Below are positions 1-5,251 of a DNA stretch of 5,251 nucleotides, piece by piece; position 1 is the first letter of the stretch; every line of letters begins with the position of its first letter. The notes under the pieces are model-generated. The model saw only the letters and a program-made list of their open reading frames with translations, was not told where the DNA came from and searched no databases. This DNA comes from a bacterium (lineage in GTDB: Bacteria > Actinomycetota > Acidimicrobiia > Acidimicrobiales > Bin134): contig JAPPKI010000365.1 of assembly GCA_028820035.1 (NCBI GenBank), positions 1 to 5,251 of the forward strand, written 5' to 3'. A program made the translations under genes and the position numbers.

Positions 1-726
1 GTCCTCTTCCGCTCCGACACCCTCCACGAGGCCGATAGCGACGACCTGGCCCGGCTCGGCTTGGCGTGCGTGGTCGATTTCCGCAGCGAGGCGGAGGTGG
101 AGCGCCGTCCCGACCGACTCAATGGCCTCGCCGTGCGCTGGGTGAATCTGCCCATCGACAACCCCCGAAGCCCAACTGCCCTTTTCGGGGACAGGCAAGA
201 CCAACAGGATGTGTCCGAGCTCCGGGCGGAGATCATCCATCACTGGCTCAACCAGGACTTCGACGCGGTGCTCAAACTCATTGACGAGCTGGGCCTCGAC
301 ATCCCAGCCGACCGGGAAGAGCGTTATGTGAGCTTTGCCACCGATTTCGCTCCGGTGTTCGCTGGGTTCTTCGCCGAGTTGGTGGCGATTGCGGGCCAGC
401 CCTTGCTCTTTCACTGTGAGGGGGGGAAGGATCGCACAGGAGCGGCCGCTGCCATGCTGCTCGGCGTTCTGGGCGTGGACCGCGACACAGTGGTTGCGGA
501 CTACCTGGCCACCAACACTGTGGTGGCCGACGAACTGGAAGAACAGCGTCGGCTGGCTCCCGAATCACTTTGGCCGATTATGGACGCCCACGAATCGCAC
601 ATAGAGGCGTTCCTAAACCACATCGACAACGAGCTCGGCGGCATGGACTCCTACGCCCGCTCGCACCTCCACCTCACCGACGAGAACGTCGTCCAGCTCA
701 GATCGACTTATCTCCGTTCCCCGTAG
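1..726 (+). CDS. Y_phosphatase3-type protein tyrosine phosphatase, 5'-partial
   Basis: This is a cytosolic phosphatase of the cysteine-dependent tyrosine/dual-specificity class, which forms a phospho-cysteine intermediate; its substrate cannot be read from sequence. The frame is open from base 1, so the N-terminus lies outside the window, and a TTG at 61 is not the true start because family-typical sequence precedes it. Counting codons from base 1, residues 3-6 (FRSD) and 26-32 (DFRSEAE) match the N-terminal signature of the Y_phosphatase3 (Pfam) family. The catalytic P-loop is HCEGGKDRTG, a CX5R motif with nucleophile Cys139 and Arg145. It is followed by the typical helix and the ADYLATN stretch. 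About 241 codons are visible and the stop is TAG at 724-726, so the catalytic half looks intact. It converges on the oxygenase gene and shows no functional link to it. The family call is firm; the physiological role is not assigned. Confidence 0.9.
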   Translation, partial: VLFRSDTLHEADSDDLARLGLACVVDFRSEAEVERRPDRLNGLAVRWVNLPIDNPRSPTALFGDRQDQQDVSELRAEIIHHWLNQDFDAVLKLIDELGLDIPADREERYVSFATDFAPVFAGFFAELVAIAGQPLLFHCEGGKDRTGAAAAMLLGVLGVDRDTVVADYLATNTVVADELEEQRRLAPESLWPIMDAHESHIEAFLNHIDNELGGMDSYARSHLHLTDENVVQLRSTYLRSP

Positions 727-730
727 TCGG

Positions 731-751
731 CTCCCATTAGCCGGTTGGGAG
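731..751. terminator. Candidate bidirectional terminator hairpin between convergent genes
   Basis: The arms CTCCCA (731-736) and TGGGAG (746-751) pair perfectly around a 9-base loop. They sit entirely within the 30-base gap between the phosphatase and oxygenase stop codons. Neither side is followed by a run of T, so this is not a classical intrinsic terminator. The position between two converging genes is the main support; a 6-bp stem can also occur by chance. Confidence 0.35.
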
Positions 752-756
752 GCGCT

Positions 757-1956
757 TCAGTGCGTTTCCCTCCGATGGCGGTGGGCAGTGAGTTGAGCAG
801 CCAGCTCGACGGGGGGCGTCTTGTTGGCGAGGGCTTCGTGCACCAGATCTTGCTGTGACGGAGGAGTCAGCCCGCCGATGGGCACGTCGCGGTCGAGGTT
901 GGTGGGAAAGGCATAGCCCTCGGCGCTAGCCGCCACCGCGCAGGCGATCACCGTGGGATCAAGTCCTTCTTCTTGGCGGCGCAGCAGCACGGGGTAGATG
1001 GCGTTGACGATGCGCTCCCGATCCACCGCCTCGGTGGCCCGACCCATGGCCGAGGAGATCTGGAGTAGGTTGGCCATCCGCCGCACATCGGAAGTGCGGT
1101 TGTGGCCCCCGGCGTGGAACACGGCCGGGCTGAAGAACACCAAATCGCCCTTGTCCAGCTCGATCTGCACATGGTGCTCGGCGAAGTACTCGATCAACTC
1201 GGGGCGCCGCCACGCCAAATAGCCGAACTCGTACTTGTGGGAGTGAGGCAACAGCATGGTGGCCCCCGTTTCCGGCGGCATGTAGCAGTGGGCTATGCCC
1301 CCTTGCAGGGTCAGAAGCGGCGACAGGCGGTGGGCGTGAATCGGATAGCGCTCGGCCACATCGTCGGTCATGAACCCCACGTGGTAGTCCCGATGGGGCA
1401 TCTGAGCCGCGCCGCCGGGGTTGATGGCGTTCACCTGGGCAGTGATCTGGTAGCCGGGGCCGAGCCAGGCCAGCGAGGCCAGATCGATCATGTCGCTCCC
1501 GTGATACTCGACGAAGATCTCAGGGTCGGCCACGGCCAGCTTCTCCAGCGCGTTCCACAGCCGGTCGTTGGCCCCCGGCTCGGCGTAGTGGTCTCCCCCG
1601 CCGGTTCCGGCCTCTCGCTCGTCGGCGATGAGCTGCTCGAACACCTCAGTGGCCCTATCGACTACCGCAGGCTCGATAGCCCCGGTGATCACGATCACCC
1701 CCGGACCGTCGTGCAGCGCCCTGGTCAACTCGTTGCGGACGGCGGCGGCCTGGTCCAGATCGCGCAGACCTCCCCGCAGTTCCTCGGTGCGGTACACCAA
1801 GGCCCGATCCGCCACCGCGTCGGCCAGGGGATAGTCGGGCAAGGCGACTTCAACCTCCACGATGGAGCGCAAATCGTCGAGGTCGAACCCCTCTCGGCTC
1901 GTGACCGCAGCCTCGCCCGCGGGACCTTGGCGAGCTCCAAGAGGTGTGGTGGTCAT
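757..1956 (-). CDS. Phytanoyl-CoA dioxygenase (PhyH)-family Fe(II)/2-oxoglutarate oxygenase
   Basis: Predicted 399-residue non-haem iron oxygenase that would couple 2-oxoglutarate decarboxylation to hydroxylation of an unknown small molecule or acyl compound in the cytosol. Numbered from the chosen ATG, the HxD iron motif is His188-Asp190 (in MPHRDYH) and the distal iron ligand is His281 (in FHAGGHN). Arg292, eleven residues after that histidine, matches the 2-oxoglutarate-binding arginine spacing of human phytanoyl-CoA hydroxylase. A family-like TGATMLLPHSH segment lies between, so the catalytic set appears complete. It is longer than many PhyH proteins, with roughly 75 N-terminal residues before the recognisable core. 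The start chosen is ATG at 1954-1956, preceded by GAGG about 11 bases upstream. A TTG at 1987-1989 would add 11 residues and has GGAAG close upstream, so the start is uncertain. The gene is divergent from the lipoprotein gene. Ectoine hydroxylase-like or other PhyH activities cannot be distinguished. Confidence 0.88.
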   Translation of the reverse strand: MTTTPLGARQGPAGEAAVTSREGFDLDDLRSIVEVEVALPDYPLADAVADRALVYRTEELRGGLRDLDQAAAVRNELTRALHDGPGVIVITGAIEPAVVDRATEVFEQLIADEREAGTGGGDHYAEPGANDRLWNALEKLAVADPEIFVEYHGSDMIDLASLAWLGPGYQITAQVNAINPGGAAQMPHRDYHVGFMTDDVAERYPIHAHRLSPLLTLQGGIAHCYMPPETGATMLLPHSHKYEFGYLAWRRPELIEYFAEHHVQIELDKGDLVFFSPAVFHAGGHNRTSDVRRMANLLQISSAMGRATEAVDRERIVNAIYPVLLRRQEEGLDPTVIACAVAASAEGYAFPTNLDRDVPIGGLTPPSQQDLVHEALANKTPPVELAAQLTAHRHRRETH

Positions 1957-2030
1957 TGCAGTGAAAACCTCGTATCCGTTTTCTGGCAACGCTACTTCCG
2001 CTCTGTTAGCGTCGCCTCAGACACCATCTC

Positions 2031-2048
2031 ATCACAACGAGCAGTGAT
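2031..2048. promoter_or_regulatory. Short inverted repeat, possible operator
   Basis: ATCAC (2031-2035) and GTGAT (2044-2048) form a 5-bp inverted repeat with an 8-base spacer, just upstream of the ribosome binding site of the lipoprotein gene. The spacing between half-site centres is near a helical turn and a quarter, which would suit a dimeric regulator. The arms are short and could be chance. No regulator gene is visible in the window. Confidence 0.2.
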
Positions 2049-2053
2049 TTTGC

Positions 2054-2060
2054 AGGGGGA
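2054..2060 (+). promoter_or_regulatory. Ribosome binding site of the substrate-binding lipoprotein gene
   Basis: AGGGGGA lies 4 bases before the ATG at 2065. It fixes the start of the lipoprotein gene, since the same frame is open far upstream, antisense to the oxygenase gene, and would otherwise allow a false longer protein. An out-of-frame ATG at 2060-2062 runs into a stop two codons later and is not a gene. Confidence 0.7.
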
Positions 2061-2064
2061 TGTT

Positions 2065-3573
2065 ATGAATCGCACAAGGTGGCGCAATCTCGTATTCGTC
2101 CTGATCGCGGTATTTTCGCTGGTCGCAGCATCGTGCAGCAGTTCGGAGGATCCCGACGCCGCTCCGGCTGCCGAACCGGCGCCCACCAGCGCACCGGCCC
2201 CGGCGGATGAGCCCGCGGATGAGCCTGAGCCTGCCGAAGAGCCGGCCCCCGAACCGGCGGATGAGCCCGCCGACGCCCCCGAACCCGCCGACGAACCGGC
2301 GGATGAGCCCGCCGATGAACCAGCCCCCGAACCCGAGCCGACGGAAGCTCCCACCCCGATCCCGGTGCCCGAAGGATCCACGGTGGGCATCACCGACGAC
2401 ACCATCAAGGTCGCCATCTTGCGCAGCGATAGCAAGTCCCTCGAAGAGGCGGGCATCCTCCCCGACACCGGAGACATACCTCGCAACTACGAGGTTTTTG
2501 CCGAGCAGGTCAACGCCCGAGGAGGCGCGGGCGGGCGCAACATCGAGATCGTGTTCCACGCCTATCCGCCAGGGGCGTCGGCCACCGACCAGCAGGCCGC
2601 CTGCATTGCTGCCACCGAGGACGACCAGGTGGCCATCGTCCACTTCGTGGGTGGGGTGACGGCCGAGACTGTGCTGTGCGCCACCGAGGGCCACGAGCGG
2701 ATCGCCTACATGCTGTCGGGCATCCTGCCCCAGGAAATATACGACCGCTCCAACGGGCGGCTGTTCTCCCAGGCCATGACCACCGAGCGGCTGGTCGGAG
2801 CCTGGCCAACCATTGCCGACGGGCAGGGCTTGCTCGAGGGCCGCACGCTCGGACTGATGCGGGGCGATATCGGCGAGCATGAGGTGGCCGCGGGCGTGCT
2901 CAGGGCAGCACTGGCCGATGCCGGATACGAACTGGCCGACGAAGTAGCCCTGCCCTGCCAAGGCACCACCTGTTCTCAGGTAGACATCGGCTTGGAGCGC
3001 ATGCAGGCCGCCGACGTGGACACCTTGTTCTCCCTCGTACCTCCCTCGCCGTTCGGGATTGCCGTGTACCTCGGGGCTCAGGATGACTACAGGCCGCAGT
3101 GGCTGGTCAGCGACATTGAAAACCTGGTGTTTGCCTCGGTAGCCCAAGCGGTGTTTCAGCGGAACCCCGACCCCACCGTCTTCTACGGCTTGTACGGTCT
3201 GAGCTACGGACTCGACCGGCTAAGCCCCGACGAGCACACCATCGAGTGCAATGCTGTATTCACCGAGGTCACCGGCATCTCATACGACCCTGAGGAAAAC
3301 GAAGACGCGTGGAGCGCGGTAGGCAGCACCTGCCTGTTCATCAAGAACCTGGAGGCGGCGGCCAACTGGTCTCAGGAGACTTACGGCACCGTGAACCAGA
3401 CCACGCTCATCCAGGGCTTCGAGTCGCTCACCGACTACCGACTCGGCGACATCACCGGCTCATGGAGTCCCACCAAGCACGACGCCCCCGACGCGGTCAC
3501 GCTCAAGGAGTACCGAGCCGACTGCGCCTGCTGGGTCGAGATCGACGGCGCTCGGATGATGCTCGATCAATAG
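2065..3573 (+). CDS. Branched-chain amino acid/amide-type ABC transporter substrate-binding lipoprotein
   Basis: Predicted 502-residue extracytoplasmic receptor of the Peripla_BP_6/LivK type, which captures a small solute and hands it to a membrane transporter. The signal peptide has a basic start (RTRWR, residues 4-8), a hydrophobic core (9-22) and a lipobox-like AASC, giving Cys24 as the lipidation site. Residues about 29-103 are a low-complexity Pro/Ala/Glu/Asp tether, much longer than usual. The binding domain begins with GITDDTIKVAI (108-118), the typical first strand, and continues with NYEVFAEQVNARGG (141-154) and a two-lobe fold to the C-terminus. Eight cysteines lie beyond Cys24 (180, 205, 298, 303, 395, 423, 487, 489), possibly forming disulfides. 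The ligand is unknown: the family also includes amide, urea and aromatic-acid binders. The gene ends 44 bases before the MFS-ATPase fusion on the same strand with no terminator seen, so co-transcription is likely. Confidence 0.9.
   Translation: MNRTRWRNLVFVLIAVFSLVAASCSSSEDPDAAPAAEPAPTSAPAPADEPADEPEPAEEPAPEPADEPADAPEPADEPADEPADEPAPEPEPTEAPTPIPVPEGSTVGITDDTIKVAILRSDSKSLEEAGILPDTGDIPRNYEVFAEQVNARGGAGGRNIEIVFHAYPPGASATDQQAACIAATEDDQVAIVHFVGGVTAETVLCATEGHERIAYMLSGILPQEIYDRSNGRLFSQAMTTERLVGAWPTIADGQGLLEGRTLGLMRGDIGEHEVAAGVLRAALADAGYELADEVALPCQGTTCSQVDIGLERMQAADVDTLFSLVPPSPFGIAVYLGAQDDYRPQWLVSDIENLVFASVAQAVFQRNPDPTVFYGLYGLSYGLDRLSPDEHTIECNAVFTEVTGISYDPEENEDAWSAVGSTCLFIKNLEAAANWSQETYGTVNQTTLIQGFESLTDYRLGDITGSWSPTKHDAPDAVTLKEYRADCACWVEIDGARMMLDQ
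2200..2312 (+). repeat. In-frame coding repeats of the Pro-Ala-Asp-Glu tether
   Basis: The 17-base unit CCGGCGGATGAGCCCGC occurs exactly three times, at 2200-2216, 2254-2270 and 2296-2312, at spacings of 54 and 42 bases, both multiples of three. Imperfect copies with synonymous changes lie between and after them. They encode PADEPA blocks in the lipoprotein's surface tether. The codon-phased spacing and near-identical DNA suggest expansion by slippage or recombination. Strain-to-strain length variation would be expected but is not shown here. Confidence 0.75.
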
Positions 3574-3617
3574 GCCAACTCCGCTAACCAGACAGCGTTC
3601 GTGGCCCATCTGAAGGG
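3574..3617 (+). other. Short intra-operon spacer between lipoprotein and fusion genes
   Basis: These 44 bases contain no strong hairpin, T-run or recognisable promoter. The best pairing (GGCCA at 3573-3577 with TGGCC at 3602-3606) has a 24-base loop and is not terminator-like. The spacer therefore supports transcription of the binding protein and the MFS-ATPase fusion as one unit. Confidence 0.45.
3613..3617 (+). promoter_or_regulatory. Shine-Dalgarno-like AAGGG abutting the fusion gene's ATG
   Basis: AAGGG at 3613-3617 touches the ATG at 3618 with no spacer, which is poor for standard initiation. An in-frame stop at 3585 and the absence of any other start between it and 3618 make this ATG the first possible start. 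A TTG at 3654-3656, preceded by GGAGG at 3638-3642 (11-base spacing), is the main alternative and would shorten the protein by 12 residues. Confidence 0.4.
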
Positions 3618-5251
3618 ATGACCGAATCCCCACGGTCGGAGGCCCCGGCGGACTTGGTCGCCAGGGTTTTCGACGAAGAGGAGCGCCGCCAACAAGAGAT
3701 CGCCGCTGCGGAGGCCGCCCAGCGCGGCCCGGAGGGCAGCTTCGACGCCGAACAGCTCACGCTGCGCCAAGGCCTGCGCCGGGGCGGGAAGGGGCTGATC
3801 GGGTTCATCGGCCTGCTCGGCTTCGTGGAAACGCTGGAGACGTCGGCGTTCGCGGTGATCGCCCCCGACATCCAGAAGTCGCTCGACGTGTCCGACGGCA
3901 CCATCGGCGCCATCGGGGGTGCCTTCGGGATCCTGTTCCTGCTGGGCTCCATCCCGCTGAGCTCGCTGGCCGACCGCATGCCCCGCAAGCTGGTGGTGGG
4001 GGCGGCGATGTCGCTGTGGTCGGTAGTGGTGATGGTGACCAGCGCCATTTCCAATGCGTTCTTGCTGTTCATTGCCCGCATGGGCGCCGGACTCGGGCAG
4101 TCGTACTACATCCCGGTGGCCGGGCCGATGCTGATGGACGGCTACCCGATCGGGGCCCGGGCCAAGGTCTTCGCCCTGAACGGCTGGTTCCAGATGGCCG
4201 GCCAAGCGCTGGGCCCGCTGGTGGCGGGATTGGTCGTGCTGATCGCCACCGGCGACGAGGGTTGGCGGTGGGTGTTCCTCACCATGGGAGTCATGGGCAT
4301 TCCCTTGGCCATCAGCGCCTTCTTTGTGCGCGAGCCCCGACGGGGCAGCCACGAGATGCAGGCTGTGCTCGGAGCGGAGCTGGAGGAGTCCGAAGACGAA
4401 CTGCCCATCTCGCTGTCGGTGGCGTTCGAGCGGCTCAAGAAGATCAAGTCGTTCTACTACTACCTCACCGGCATGGCGGCCATCGGCTTCGCCATCTTCA
4501 CCACCATCATCTTCATCAACCTCCATCTCGAGGAGCACTTCGAGCTGAGCGCTTTCGAGCGGGGCATCTTCGGGTCGCTCACCGTGCTGCCCGGCTTCGT
4601 GGGCGCCGCGGTGTCGGGCAAGCGGGCCGACGCACTGTTCAAAGAGCACCCCTCGCGGGCCATGGTCTTCATCGGCGTTCTCGTGGTCACTTTCGGTGCC
4701 ATCCAGGTGGTGGGGATATGGATGCCCACGGTGTTGCTGCTCGGGATTTTCCTGGGCGTCTCCAACGCCTTCGCCCGGGCCGCCTTCGCCATCCTGCCCG
4801 GGGTGATCGCCTCGGTCATCCCCTACCGGCTGCGGTCCCGGGGCACCGCACTAGTGGGCATCTACATGTTCTTGTTCGGGGCGTTTCTGGGCGCGGTGAT
4901 CACCGGGATGCTCAGCGATGTTCACGGCGAGCAGACCGCGCTCACCGTTGTGATCCTGCCCGCCACCCTGGTGGGGGGATCGCTCATGGCCTATGGCTCC
5001 CGGTTCATCGAGGGCGACATCGCATTGGTCATCGAGGAATTGCAGGAGGAGCAAGACGAGGCCGAGCGCCTGAAGGCCGCCGATGCCGCCGACATCCCCG
5101 TGCTCCAAGTGCGCAACCTGGACTTTTCCTACGGCAAGGTGCAGGTGCTGTTCGACATCGGCTTCGAGGTGCGCCAAGGGGAGTCGCTGGCCCTTCTGGG
5201 CACCAACGGCGCCGGCAAGTCCACGGTGCTGAGGGTGGTGAGCGGACTGGG
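3618..5251 (+). CDS. MFS transporter fused to LivF-like ABC ATPase domain, 3'-partial
   Basis: The 544 visible residues run off the window end. Residues 1-55 are a charged cytosolic N-terminus. About 57-460 form a full MFS body: twelve hydrophobic segments in two sets of six, divided by an acidic loop near 240-275. The MFS loop 2-3 signature is present (SLADRMPRK, 116-124). An acidic, probably helical linker (about 465-492) leads in frame to an ABC ATPase domain: VLQVRNLDFSYGKVQ (495-509) with A-loop aromatic Tyr505, then Walker A GTNGAGKST (528-536, Lys534). The spacing and wording resemble LivF, the branched-chain amino acid ABC transporter ATPase. The Q-loop, signature motif, Walker B and H-loop lie beyond the window. 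It follows the Liv-type binding lipoprotein by 44 bases, so the two probably serve one uptake system. It could instead be a carrier whose ATPase half works with a downstream LivG/LivHM complex. The architecture is certain; transport direction and substrate are not. Confidence 0.88.
   Translation, partial: MTESPRSEAPADLVARVFDEEERRQQEIAAAEAAQRGPEGSFDAEQLTLRQGLRRGGKGLIGFIGLLGFVETLETSAFAVIAPDIQKSLDVSDGTIGAIGGAFGILFLLGSIPLSSLADRMPRKLVVGAAMSLWSVVVMVTSAISNAFLLFIARMGAGLGQSYYIPVAGPMLMDGYPIGARAKVFALNGWFQMAGQALGPLVAGLVVLIATGDEGWRWVFLTMGVMGIPLAISAFFVREPRRGSHEMQAVLGAELEESEDELPISLSVAFERLKKIKSFYYYLTGMAAIGFAIFTTIIFINLHLEEHFELSAFERGIFGSLTVLPGFVGAAVSGKRADALFKEHPSRAMVFIGVLVVTFGAIQVVGIWMPTVLLLGIFLGVSNAFARAAFAILPGVIASVIPYRLRSRGTALVGIYMFLFGAFLGAVITGMLSDVHGEQTALTVVILPATLVGGSLMAYGSRFIEGDIALVIEELQEEQDEAERLKAADAADIPVLQVRNLDFSYGKVQVLFDIGFEVRQGESLALLGTNGAGKSTVLRVVSGL

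Larger units (their letters stand above)
1957..2064. promoter_or_regulatory. Divergent intergenic region with presumed back-to-back promoters
   Basis: These 108 bases separate the oxygenase start on the minus strand from the lipoprotein start on the plus strand, so both promoters are expected here or just inside the genes. I found no convincing -35/-10 pair on either strand. The only visible structures are a short dyad at 2031-2048 and the Shine-Dalgarno sequence of the lipoprotein gene. If the oxygenase starts at the alternative TTG, the gap shrinks to 75 bases. Confidence 0.5.

Noticed and set aside
61..726. Phosphatase starting at the TTG at 61
   Set aside because: Family-typical residues (FRSD and following) are encoded in frame before it, so the gene begins upstream of the window.
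1102..2064. Plus-strand open frame continuing upstream of the lipoprotein gene, giving an 823-residue reading
   Set aside because: It is antisense to the oxygenase gene, whose iron and cofactor motifs are complete. The signal peptide and Shine-Dalgarno sequence at 2054-2060 place the real start at 2065.
2149..2373. CRISPR-like or non-coding repeat array
   Set aside because: The repeats are short, codon-phased, without unique spacers of constant size, and encode a simple lipoprotein tether.
1992..2486. Minus-strand Ser-Ala-Gly repeat protein
   Set aside because: Its GSSAGSSAG pattern is simply the antisense reading of the tether repeats.
2032..3147. Long minus-strand open frame opposite the lipoprotein gene, rich in Gly and Arg
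   Set aside because: It is the complement of the Pro/Ala/Glu/Asp-coding stretch and binding domain. GC-rich codon bias keeps antisense frames open, and the protein shows no family features.
3567..4649. Minus-strand 360-codon open frame opposite the MFS gene
   Set aside because: Its translation is His/Gln/Gly-rich with no domain. The plus strand encodes membrane helices and the MFS signature motif.
5044..5050. Strong Shine-Dalgarno-like AGGAGGA inside the fusion, suggesting a separately translated ATPase
   Set aside because: No start codon lies at suitable spacing. The in-frame GTG at 5100 is about 50 bases away, the ATG at 5083 is out of frame, and the sequence is explained by Gln-Glu-Glu codons of the linker.

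Overview
This GC-rich window has strongly GC-biased third codon positions. Its gene content (lipoprotein substrate-binding protein, LivF-type ATPase, phytanoyl-CoA dioxygenase-like protein, tyrosine phosphatase) suggests a free-living actinobacterium, perhaps of the Acidimicrobiia type. That placement is an inference from composition and protein style; no rRNA or other taxonomic marker is present.

Layout: (1) positions 1-726, plus strand, hold the C-terminal part of a Y_phosphatase3-type tyrosine phosphatase whose start lies before the window. (2) Positions 757-1956, minus strand, hold a phytanoyl-CoA dioxygenase-like Fe(II)/2-oxoglutarate oxygenase that converges on the phosphatase; a short hairpin lies in the 30-base gap between their stops. 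(3) A 108-base divergent intergenic region separates the oxygenase from a plus-strand lipoprotein (2065-3573) of the branched-chain amino acid/amide ABC substrate-binding type. This protein has an unusually long Pro/Ala/Glu/Asp tether between its lipidated cysteine and its binding domain. (4) After 44 bases comes a plus-strand gene (3618 to beyond the window end) that joins a complete 12-helix Major Facilitator Superfamily (MFS) transporter to a LivF-like ABC ATPase domain in one uninterrupted frame. The window ends just after the Walker A motif.

The most notable item is the MFS-ABC ATPase fusion directly downstream of a Liv-type binding protein. Together they look like the front of an operon for a hybrid uptake system: an extracytoplasmic lipoprotein receptor, a secondary-carrier membrane body, and a tethered ATPase half. 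Whether Liv-type permeases or a LivG-type ATPase follow cannot be seen here. The substrate is unknown. The divergent oxygenase may or may not act on the imported compound.
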